This document shows, in pieces, positions 1-5,488 of a stretch of 7,264 bases of DNA. The notes beneath the pieces were generated by a model. The model was not told the origin of the DNA. It searched no databases and was given only the letters and a program-made list of their open reading frames with translations. The position numbers and the translations under genes were made by a program. The stretch lies in contig VBFZ01000003.1 in assembly GCA_005880805.1 (NCBI GenBank), positions 31,109 to 38,372 of the forward strand. Direction: 5' to 3'. How positions within the stretch are numbered: position 1 is the stretch's first letter; every line of letters starts with the position of its first letter. Origin of the DNA: Chloroflexota bacterium (GTDB taxonomy: Bacteria; Chloroflexota; Limnocylindria; Limnocylindrales; CSP1-4).

Positions 1-23
1 AAAAGGCAGAGCGACCACAGGGA

Positions 24-797
24 TTGCCGCTGAGCGTCGCAGGCACCATTCGGGCAGGACGAGACGCGATTGGCTGGAGTCGCCCCGAACTCGCGAGGCG
101 TGCCGGCATGGCTGCATCGACCGTGTGGCGGATCGAGGCCGGAGAGCTGCCAGGAGTCACGGTCGCGACCGCCGGCCAGCTCCTCGGAGAACTTGGGATC
201 CTTGTCGAGTTTCGCTCGCCTTACATTGCCCGCTCCCACCTTCAGCGCGATGCCGCGCATGCCCGCTGTTCTGTGTACGTGCGCCGTCGGCTGGAGGCAT
301 CCGGCTGGCAGGTCGCTCAGGAGGTCGAGGTCGGGAGCGCCAGATCCCGCGGCTTTATTGACATCCTCGCATCCCATCGGGAGTCCGGGATAGCGATGGT
401 GATCGAAATCAAAACAGAGCTGGTCGACCTCGGCGAGGTCCAGCGAACCCTCGGCTGGTATGAGCGGGAATCCTGGGCGGCTGCGCGGCGGCTCGGATGG
501 AAGCAGCGGGGTGTCGTTGGAGTCGTCGCCCTCCTTGCAAGTGAGGTAAACGAAGGTGCGATTCAGGAAAACCGGGTTCTCCTGCAGCAGTGGTGTCCGA
601 CTCGGGCCCGCCAAATGAATGAGTGGGTGTCAAAGCCGCTGAGTCCGCGACCGACCAGATCCCTGGCGTTAATCGATCCTGCCTCGCGGCGACGACGGTG
701 GCTCATGCCGGCAAGGGTCGATGGGCGCCGCAGTCCCGCGCCCTACGCGGATTACGCGGACTTCATGCGGAGGCTTGCTCGGCGCCGTCTGCGGTAG
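24..797 (+). CDS. XRE-type HTH protein fused to a PD-(D/E)XK nuclease-like domain (5' end uncertain)
   Basis: Residues about 6-60 form a Cro/C1-type helix-turn-helix: a first helix, a second helix around SRPELARRAG, and a recognition helix around AASTVWRIEAG. The segment from about 75 to 175 looks like a PD-(D/E)XK fold: a helix ending in GW, a strand with E100/E102, then D113 in GFIDILA, E128-x-K130 in VIEIKT, and a following helix with Q140 and Y146, reminiscent of the RecB-family Q...Y motif. The C-terminal 60 residues are basic and unassigned. A DNA-binding protein with a nuclease or degenerate nuclease module is the inferred role; I cannot say whether it cuts DNA. The start used is a TTG at 24 without a convincing ribosome binding site. 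The frame stays open to base 3 with no other start codon, so the true start may lie before the window. The 3' end overlaps the convergent reductase gene by 35 bp. Confidence 0.72.
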   Translation: MPLSVAGTIRAGRDAIGWSRPELARRAGMAASTVWRIEAGELPGVTVATAGQLLGELGILVEFRSPYIARSHLQRDAAHARCSVYVRRRLEASGWQVAQEVEVGSARSRGFIDILASHRESGIAMVIEIKTELVDLGEVQRTLGWYERESWAAARRLGWKQRGVVGVVALLASEVNEGAIQENRVLLQQWCPTRARQMNEWVSKPLSPRPTRSLALIDPASRRRRWLMPARVDGRRSPAPYADYADFMRRLARRRLR

Positions 798-1302
798 GCG
801 CCCCGGCCGCAGGAGGAGTCTCGGCGCCGGCGGGTGCGCCGGACCGGGCGTCGTCCGGGTCGATCCGGAAGAAGACCCCGACCGCAAAAATGTGCGACCG
901 GGCCATCCGATAAACGAGATTCCCGGGGAAGAGCTGCTGGTTAGTCGCGAGGATGGCCTGCGTCCGCTCGTCGCCCTCCGGCAGTCGCTGGACGCGCACT
1001 CGCTCCGGCAATCCTCCCGCTGCAACCAGCTCGGCCGAGCCCGCCGCTTCCAGGTTTCGTGTCCAGGCTACGTCGCCGTTCGGGTGACCGAGGTAGCGCC
1101 GGCCGTTTGTGCGCAGCACGCCCAGGAGCACGCTGCGAGGCCGGCCACTCGAACGACCCGCGACACGTAACTCCTGCACGTTGCCCATTCCGCCCCGGCG
1201 CCACATCCGCCGGACCAGGGGGTCGATCAGGCGCAGCCATCGATACTGGATGCGAAAAACAACTCGCCAGAACCGCGACGGTCGTTTGGTCGTGCCCGCC
1301 AC
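763..1302 (-). CDS. Nitroreductase/deazaflavin (F420)-dependent oxidoreductase family protein
   Basis: This 179-residue protein resembles the Ddn/DUF385 family of small split-barrel enzymes that use reduced F420 to reduce varied substrates. Visible signatures are GRSSGRPR (residues 49-56) followed by a hydrophobic strand, and the W80-T-R-N-L motif after a GHPNGD turn, both typical of the family. The core spans about 40-148. Residues 1-38 are basic and amphipathic, as in many family members, and the tail from 150 is Ala/Pro/Gly-rich low complexity. The substrate cannot be told from sequence. The start is a GTG 17 bp after the stop of the small membrane protein; GAGGAAG overlapping that stop could serve as a ribosome binding site, though its spacing is long. 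It is the last gene of the minus-strand operon, and its 3' end overlaps the convergent HTH gene. Confidence 0.8.
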   Translation of the reverse strand: MAGTTKRPSRFWRVVFRIQYRWLRLIDPLVRRMWRRGGMGNVQELRVAGRSSGRPRSVLLGVLRTNGRRYLGHPNGDVAWTRNLEAAGSAELVAAGGLPERVRVQRLPEGDERTQAILATNQQLFPGNLVYRMARSHIFAVGVFFRIDPDDARSGAPAGAETPPAAGAPTADGAEQASA

Positions 1303-1319
1303 CCTTCGGCCTGTCTTCC

Positions 1320-1532
1320 TCAGGATCGGCGGGCCTGGAGCCGCACGATCGCCAGCGAGATTGCGGCTACGAGCCAGATCAGCGCGGCCCAGCCTACCCA
1401 GCCGTACAGCGTGTCACTGACAGAATGCGACTTCGAGTCGACGGCCACAAAGCACGCCACCGACAGTACGACCGCCACAGAGACGACCGCAACTGCGAGC
1501 CCACCCGCCAGAAGGCGGCGCCGCAGGCGCAT
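1320..1532 (-). CDS. Small two-helix membrane protein
   Basis: The product is a 70-residue hypothetical protein. It has a basic N-terminus (RLRRR), a hydrophobic helix at about 8-31, a short polar loop (DSKSHSVSD), a second hydrophobic helix with Trp residues at about 42-64, and a basic C-terminus (RLQARR). The positive-inside rule puts both termini in the cytoplasm and the loop outside. I do not recognise a family. It is probably real: the two helices are well formed, it fills nearly all the space between its neighbours, and it begins 7 bp after the stop of the methionine synthase-like gene. That spacing suggests co-transcription and perhaps translational coupling, since no clear ribosome binding site precedes its ATG. 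It could anchor or assist a neighbouring enzyme, but nothing in the sequence shows that. Confidence 0.62.
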   Translation of the reverse strand: MRLRRRLLAGGLAVAVVSVAVVLSVACFVAVDSKSHSVSDTLYGWVGWAALIWLVAAISLAIVRLQARRS

Positions 1533-1539
1533 CTCGAGG

Positions 1540-2580
1540 TCAGGCTGGGATGGGCGCGCCCCGGTGACGCCCCTCGGTGGGCTTGCCTTCGGGCAGCTCG
1601 GAGCCGATACCGAGCTCCTCCCGGACCCGCCGCACGCCCTCGACGATCACCCGCATCTTGGCCTCGGTCTCCTCGACCGTGCGAGTCTTCAGGCCGCAGT
1701 CGGGGTCGACGAAGATGCGGTCGGCCGGCAGGACCTCCAACGCGAGCTTGATCCCCCGCACGACGTCGTCGACCGACTCGATCTCGTGTGAGTGGACGTC
1801 GACCACGCCCAGCCCGATCGCCTTGGTGAACGGGATATCGCGGAACCGCTCGAGGAGGTCGAAGCCGGAGTTCGTCATCTCGAGGTCGATCTGGTCGACC
1901 GGGATGTCGAGCATCGTCGGGTAGGCGCGCATGAAGTCGCCGTAGCAGATGTGGGTGATCGCGTGCGCCTCGAGGCCGTCAGTCACGATCCCCATCGCTT
2001 CCGCCACGAGTGGCAGCTCCTCCATCCGTGCCGAGGCCGCCGGTTCGTCGACCTGCACGAAGCGCGCCCCGGCCGCCACGAGATCCATCGCCTCGTCGTG
2101 GATGGCGCGAGCCAGATCCAGCACGAACTCCCGGCGGGAGCCGTAGTGCTCGTCGAAGCTCCAGTCGGCGATCGTATAGGGCCCGGTCAGCATGCCCTTG
2201 ACCGGTTTCGACGTCAGCGACTGGGCGTACTTCCACCATTCGACCGTGATCGGGTGCGTCCGCTGGACGGCACCGACCGCAATCGGCTTGCGGTAATACC
2301 GATTGCCGTACGAGCGCACGAGGCCTCCGATCTCGAAACCGGCCATCTCCTCGGCGAAGTACGTCGCCATGTCGCCGCGGTACATCTCGCCATCCACCAG
2401 GATGTCGACGCCGATCTCCTCCTGGAACCGGATCCAGCGCTCGGTGGCCGCTCGTTCCAGCCGATCCAGCTCCTCGTCCGGGATTCGGCCCGCCGCGTGG
2501 TCGGTCCTGGCCTTCAGGAGTTCCGGCGGCTTCCCGAAGGAGCCGACCGACGTCGTCCAGAGTCCGTTGACTGCAGTCAT
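1540..2580 (-). CDS. Core MetE-type methionine synthase (C-terminal catalytic domain only)
   Basis: This 346-residue protein matches the catalytic half of cobalamin-independent methionine synthase, which transfers a methyl group to homocysteine bound at zinc. All key positions are visible: VGSF (12-15) and DGE (63-65) for homocysteine binding, QVDEP (176-180), the zinc ligands H210-x-C212, E234 and C295 (in DPDCGLKTR), and D-V-H263-S, which corresponds to the general-acid His of E. coli MetE. Classical MetE is about 750 residues, and the N-terminal half that helps bind polyglutamyl methyl-folate is absent. Stand-alone cores of this kind are known as folate-independent methionine synthases (the Mes families, or core-MetE of Dehalococcoides) that take methyl from corrinoid proteins or other donors. 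Which family this belongs to, and so its donor, is not settled. An AGGGGA ribosome binding site lies 6 bp before the ATG. It sits second in the minus-strand operon. Confidence 0.88.
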   Translation of the reverse strand: MTAVNGLWTTSVGSFGKPPELLKARTDHAAGRIPDEELDRLERAATERWIRFQEEIGVDILVDGEMYRGDMATYFAEEMAGFEIGGLVRSYGNRYYRKPIAVGAVQRTHPITVEWWKYAQSLTSKPVKGMLTGPYTIADWSFDEHYGSRREFVLDLARAIHDEAMDLVAAGARFVQVDEPAASARMEELPLVAEAMGIVTDGLEAHAITHICYGDFMRAYPTMLDIPVDQIDLEMTNSGFDLLERFRDIPFTKAIGLGVVDVHSHEIESVDDVVRGIKLALEVLPADRIFVDPDCGLKTRTVEETEAKMRVIVEGVRRVREELGIGSELPEGKPTEGRHRGAPIPA

Positions 2581-2586
2581 TCGAGG

Positions 2587-2592
2587 TCCCCT
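2587..2592 (-). promoter_or_regulatory. Ribosome binding site of the core MetE gene
   Basis: Read on the minus strand this is AGGGGA, 6 bp before the ATG at 2580. It is the clearest Shine-Dalgarno-like site in the window and supports that start. Confidence 0.6.
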
Positions 2593-2637
2593 GTCAAACG
2601 AAGCTGTGCTGAGCTGCCGTGCTACCGGGTTCGGCCG

Positions 2638-3768
2638 TCATGCCAGCTCCTCCGCGGGCTGCGCCGCCTGCGCTTCCTCGGCCGCCTTGCGGGCCGTCGG
2701 CGCGTAGCGTCCGAAGGCCGCACTCCGGATGTCGACAGCGCGCGGGTCGATCGCCCGCGCGAGCTCCTCGGTGCCGGCCATGGCGGCGAGTCGGGCGGCC
2801 TCGCCCAGGAGCTTGATCTTCGCGAGCGCCCGATCCCGGGGCAGATACTCGAGGCTCGTCGAGGGCGACAGCCCCACGCGAGCCAGCCCGCGTCCGGCCG
2901 TGGATGCCGCGTAGTGAGCGGCCCAGATCAGCAGCTCCTTCGTGTCGAGCGCCGTGTTCCTGGCGTCGAGCGCGCCGCAGATGATCCCGCGCTCGCCAGG
3001 GGCGCGAGCGATCAGCCGCCAGTTGTCCGGCCCGGCGATGAGGTCGAACAGGTAGCTCGAATACGGCGCGTCGAAGATCGTGTCGGTGCCGGCCGCATCG
3101 GCATTTCCCATCGTGATGGCGAGGGAGACGTGGGTGTCGCGTGAGCCCCCGAACCCGGCCAGGAGCCGGCGCTGTGCTTCGCGGAACAGCCGCTGCTGCT
3201 CCCGATCCTCGCCAATCAGCGTCGCGGCATCTTCGTCGACCTGGATCAGCGGGCAGCCGGCGTCCGCGAGGGCGCGCAACTCCTGGTTCAGCGCCTCCGC
3301 GAGGGCGAGGGTGACCCGCTCCTGCCCGACCTCCGCGGTATCCGCAAGCCGGCCCAGGGTGTACGGCCCGACGACGTTCTGCTTGACGGCCTTGTCGGTC
3401 AGTGAGGCCGTGAATCGCCAGTCGTCAACCGCAATCGGGCGCGTCCAGCGCGGCTCGCGCACGGCGCGCGGCTGCCGAAAGTAGGTGTTCGTGTCGAAGT
3501 AGCGCAGCAGACCGGAGATTTCGAAGCCGTCCAAGTCCCGCGCGAGGTAGGTCAGCGGGTCCTCTGTGCGAATGCCGCCATCGGTCAGCGGCTCGAGGCC
3601 CGCCGACTCCTGCTCGTCGACGATCTCCCGGATCAGCTCGTCCTGGACAGCGCGGAAGCCGTCGGCATCGATCTCGCACCGGTCGAGCTGACCGTACCCG
3701 GCCCGAAGCTTGAACGGGCTGCCTGGCAGAGGCGTTCTGGGATAGGCGCCGACGAGGGTTGCGAACAT
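2638..3768 (-). CDS. MetE/UROD-fold paralogue lacking the zinc site
   Basis: This 376-residue protein is a clear relative of its downstream neighbour. Shared landmarks are the N-terminal GAYPRT, DGG followed by a matching DGFEISGLLRYF block, VVGPYT (132-137) and IQVDED (175-180). The catalytic positions are lost. By hand alignment the His-x-Cys pair becomes A217-x-T219, the zinc Glu region becomes DAPYSS (233-238), the last Cys becomes T304, Glu of DGE becomes G65, and the DxHS motif is replaced by LDARN. Zinc-activated homocysteine chemistry therefore looks impossible. It may be a non-catalytic partner or an enzyme with another activity. The start chosen is the ATG at 3768, where homology begins and CGGAG sits 5 bp upstream. 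The frame is open to 3879, but the extra 37 residues are low-quality sequence across the divergent promoter region. First gene of the operon; databases would probably label it methionine synthase, which I consider doubtful. Confidence 0.85.
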   Translation of the reverse strand: MFATLVGAYPRTPLPGSPFKLRAGYGQLDRCEIDADGFRAVQDELIREIVDEQESAGLEPLTDGGIRTEDPLTYLARDLDGFEISGLLRYFDTNTYFRQPRAVREPRWTRPIAVDDWRFTASLTDKAVKQNVVGPYTLGRLADTAEVGQERVTLALAEALNQELRALADAGCPLIQVDEDAATLIGEDREQQRLFREAQRRLLAGFGGSRDTHVSLAITMGNADAAGTDTIFDAPYSSYLFDLIAGPDNWRLIARAPGERGIICGALDARNTALDTKELLIWAAHYAASTAGRGLARVGLSPSTSLEYLPRDRALAKIKLLGEAARLAAMAGTEELARAIDPRAVDIRSAAFGRYAPTARKAAEEAQAAQPAEELA

Positions 3769-3773
3769 CGGGA

Positions 3774-3778
3774 CTCCG
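3774..3778 (-). promoter_or_regulatory. Ribosome binding site supporting the 3768 start
   Basis: CGGAG on the minus strand lies 5 bp before the ATG at 3768. It supports the shorter start over the longer open frame reaching 3879. Confidence 0.5.
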
Positions 3779-3794
3779 TCTGGAGGTAGCGAGC

Positions 3795-3833
3795 CTTGGG
3801 CGTTGCGCTTCTGGGCCGCGGTTCTTGGGCGTT
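3795..3833. repeat. Pair of 10-bp direct repeats CTTGGGCGTT
   Basis: Two exact copies, at 3795-3804 and 3824-3833, lie inside the divergent intergenic region and in no accepted gene. Their spacing of 29 bp puts them on nearly the same helix face. Possible regulator binding sites. Confidence 0.55.
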
Positions 3834-3864
3834 TGGTTGTCTGGCGGCGCCAGAAGCGTTCGGG

Positions 3865-3870
3865 TACTCT
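3865..3870 (+). promoter_or_regulatory. Possible -10 element for leaderless Ser/Thr kinase mRNA
   Basis: TACTCT fits the TANNNT pattern and ends 7 bp before the kinase ATG at 3878. No Shine-Dalgarno site precedes that ATG. A transcript starting at or next to the ATG would explain both. The match is weak alone, but a very similar element (GTATCCTC against GTACTCTC) precedes the response regulator at the same distance. Confidence 0.35.
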
Positions 3871-3877
3871 CGGCCGC

Positions 3878-5398
3878 ATGCCGATCGTCGGCGAGGACCT
3901 CGCGGGTCGTTACCGCATCGAGGCGCCGCTCGGCGCAGGCGGCATGGCCACGGTGTGGCGCGCACTCGACCTCCGCCTCGACCGCGAGGTCGCGATCAAG
4001 GTGCTGTCCCCCAACCTGTCGGCCGACCCCGCGCTCGCCGAGCGCTTCGACCGTGAGGCGCGCGCGCTCGCGGCCATCAGCCATCAGGCGATCGTCGCCG
4101 TCTTCGACGTGGACCCGGGGGCGCCCGCCCAGGGTCGCGACCCGTTCTTCGTCATGGAGCTGTGCACCGGCGGTTCGCTCGCCGAGCGGATTGCCGCTGG
4201 CCCGGACGGACGAATGTCTCCGGACGATCTCATTCCGATCATGGTTCGCGTCGCGGACGGCCTCGCGGCGCTCCACGAGCGGGGCTTCGTCCACCGCGAT
4301 ATCAAGCCCCACAACATCCTCCTCACTCCGGGCGGCGCAAAGCTCGCGGACTTCGGCCTCGCGCGGCGCGACGACGGTCGTGAGATTGGGGACCTGACCG
4401 TCACGGGCACGACGGTCGGCACGCTGGCCTACCTCGCGCCGGAGCTCCTCGCTGGTGCCGACGCCACGCCTGAGAGCGACGTGTACTCGCTCGGGGTGGT
4501 CACATACCAGGCACTGACGGGCCGCCTGCCTCGCCCGGCGGGGACGGTGACCGAGCTGGCCGAAGGGCGGGACATTCTGCCGCCTGCTCCGTCGGTGGTC
4601 GCGCCCGGGCTGGGCGACGCGCTCGACCCAGCACTTGCCGCCGCCCTCGACCCCGACCCGGCCGCCCGACCCGGCGCTTTGGCGTTCGCGACGGCGCTGA
4701 CGGCCGCGCTCGGGCGCTGGTCGCGGGACGTGCGGGCGGGCCGGGTGCCTGGAGTCGTTACGGCCTCCCCCACGGGCGACCCGGTTCCTGGCCTCGCCGG
4801 GCGTTCAGGTGGCGACACCGCCTCCATCACGGAACCGGTTGTGCTCCCCTCTCCCTCGCGTCGCGCATCTCCTGCCGCGCAGCGCCCAGGCCCAACCCGT
4901 GGCCGCCGGACGTCGGTTTCTCCGCTGCTCGCATCACTCCTTGGAGCTGCGGCAATCGGCCTTCTGCTGGCCTTCCTCCTCAGCGCGGGGAACCCGCCGA
5001 CCAGCCCCTCACCGAGCGTTCGGCCGAGCCCCTCCCGTTCGGCGTCACCGTCGCCCTCGCCATCGCCGTCCCCTTCGCCATCGCCGTCTTCCTCGCCGAC
5101 GCCGCGTCCCGACCGCTTCGCGGCCGCGCGATCGGCGCTGAACGAGACGTACGCCGCGATCGCCAATGCCAAGGGGGCCGGCGGGCTCAAGGGCAAGGAC
5201 GCGAACGAGCTCGACCGAAAGGCCGACGCGGTCTCGGCGGCGATCAACCGTCGGGACGCAAGTGCAGCGGCGAAGGCGGCAGACGACCTGCTGGCGAAGG
5301 TCCGCGAGTTCGTGCGCGAGGGCAAGGTCGGCGGCTCGGCGGCCGATCGCCTGCTCCAGGCCGCGCAGCAGCTGCGGTCGTCGATCCCCTCAGGATGA
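3878..5398 (+). CDS. Transmembrane eukaryotic-like Ser/Thr protein kinase
   Basis: The protein has 506 residues. The kinase domain spans about 12-280: glycine loop LGAGGMATV (18-26), VAIK with K41, a C-helix glutamate at about E60, hinge MELCTGG, catalytic HRDIKPHN (139-146, base D141), DFG (158-160), a Thr-rich activation segment (TVTGTTVGT) likely to be autophosphorylated, APE (187-189) and DVYSLG. A juxtamembrane linker leads to one hydrophobic helix at about 348-369, then a Ser-Pro-rich spacer (371-411) and a helical outer domain of about 95 residues. The kinase faces the cytoplasm and the tail faces outward. The tail has no PASTA repeats; its spacing of hydrophobics and the ...GKVGGSAADRLLQAAQQL end recall FIVAR/FIMAH-type helical domains, a tentative match. 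The ATG at 3878 was chosen because family homology begins there. An in-frame start at 3803 would run through the intergenic repeats. It diverges from the MetE-like operon and precedes a two-component pair by 90 bp. Confidence 0.92.
   Translation: MPIVGEDLAGRYRIEAPLGAGGMATVWRALDLRLDREVAIKVLSPNLSADPALAERFDREARALAAISHQAIVAVFDVDPGAPAQGRDPFFVMELCTGGSLAERIAAGPDGRMSPDDLIPIMVRVADGLAALHERGFVHRDIKPHNILLTPGGAKLADFGLARRDDGREIGDLTVTGTTVGTLAYLAPELLAGADATPESDVYSLGVVTYQALTGRLPRPAGTVTELAEGRDILPPAPSVVAPGLGDALDPALAAALDPDPAARPGALAFATALTAALGRWSRDVRAGRVPGVVTASPTGDPVPGLAGRSGGDTASITEPVVLPSPSRRASPAAQRPGPTRGRRTSVSPLLASLLGAAAIGLLLAFLLSAGNPPTSPSPSVRPSPSRSASPSPSPSPSPSPSPSSSPTPRPDRFAAARSALNETYAAIANAKGAGGLKGKDANELDRKADAVSAAINRRDASAAAKAADDLLAKVREFVREGKVGGSAADRLLQAAQQLRSSIPSG
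5043..5106 (+). repeat. Low-complexity TCGCCG-type hexamer repeat coding for Ser-Pro
   Basis: Degenerate 6-bp units (TCGCCA, TCGCCG, TCACCG, TCGCCC) encode alternating Ser-Pro in the kinase spacer. TCGCCATCGCCGTC occurs exactly at 5057-5070 and 5075-5088, an 18-bp period. Such tracts can change length by slippage in whole codons, altering the reach of the outer domain. Confidence 0.75.
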
Positions 5399-5427
5399 GC
5401 TGATCGCTCAGCCCGCCTCTCGCCGCG

Positions 5428-5447
5428 CTTACCCTCCCCTTACATTC
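5428..5447 (+). promoter_or_regulatory. 11-bp-spaced direct repeat, likely OmpR/PhoB-family operator
   Basis: CTTACCCTC (5428-5436) and CTTACATTC (5439-5447) agree at 7 of 9 positions and start 11 bp apart. Tandem half-sites one helical turn apart are the known layout for PhoB/OmpR-family regulators. The site lies 42 bp before the response regulator ATG and outside any gene, so autoregulation by that regulator is the simplest reading. Confidence 0.45.
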
Positions 5448-5474
5448 GGCGCCACGACCCCTTGGAGGCGGCCG

Positions 5475-5480
5475 TATCCT
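5475..5480 (+). promoter_or_regulatory. Possible -10 element for leaderless response regulator mRNA
   Basis: TATCCT fits TANNNT and ends 8 bp before the ATG at 5489, with no Shine-Dalgarno site in between. No -35 box is seen at the right distance, as expected if the upstream direct repeat recruits an activator. Confidence 0.4.
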
Positions 5481-5488
5481 CCGCCCGG

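Larger units (their letters stand above)
3769..3877. promoter_or_regulatory. Divergent intergenic region with direct and inverted repeats
   Basis: These 109 bp separate the divergent zinc-less MetE paralogue and the Ser/Thr kinase, so promoters for both units should lie here. CTTGGGCGTT occurs twice exactly (3795-3804 and 3824-3833), 29 bp apart start to start, close to three helical turns. CGCTTCTGG (3806-3814) and its reverse complement CCAGAAGCG (3850-3858) form a perfect 9-bp inverted repeat with a 35-bp spacer that contains the second direct-repeat copy. This could be an operator for a looping or multimeric regulator. No consensus -35 box is evident on either strand. Confidence 0.45.

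Noticed and set aside
219..229. CCTTACATTGC inside the HTH-nuclease gene, similar to the operator half-site
   Set aside because: It is a single half-site within coding sequence with no second copy at 11 bp, so chance is the better explanation.
1792..3144. Plus-strand open frame of 450 codons opposite both MetE-like genes
   Set aside because: The composition is biased to Arg, Val, Asp and His without domains, while the opposite strand has intact enzyme motifs with proper ribosome binding sites. It is an antisense shadow.
3769..3879. N-terminal extension of 37 residues on the zinc-less MetE paralogue
   Set aside because: It would overlap the kinase start and the repeats, is basic and unlike the family, and the ATG at 3768 has a ribosome binding site and matches where homology begins.
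3425..4312. Minus-strand open frame of 295 codons across the divergent region
   Set aside because: It overlaps the kinase domain and the 5' part of the zinc-less MetE paralogue in the wrong frame and carries no motifs.
5043..5106. Short-period repeat considered as a CRISPR-like array
   Set aside because: The units are 6 bp without spacers and encode Ser-Pro in frame, so it is protein low complexity.
5399..5412. Hairpin GCTGA-TCGC-TCAGC after the kinase stop as a terminator
   Set aside because: The stem is only 5 bp and no T-run follows (the next bases are C-rich), so an intrinsic terminator is not supported.
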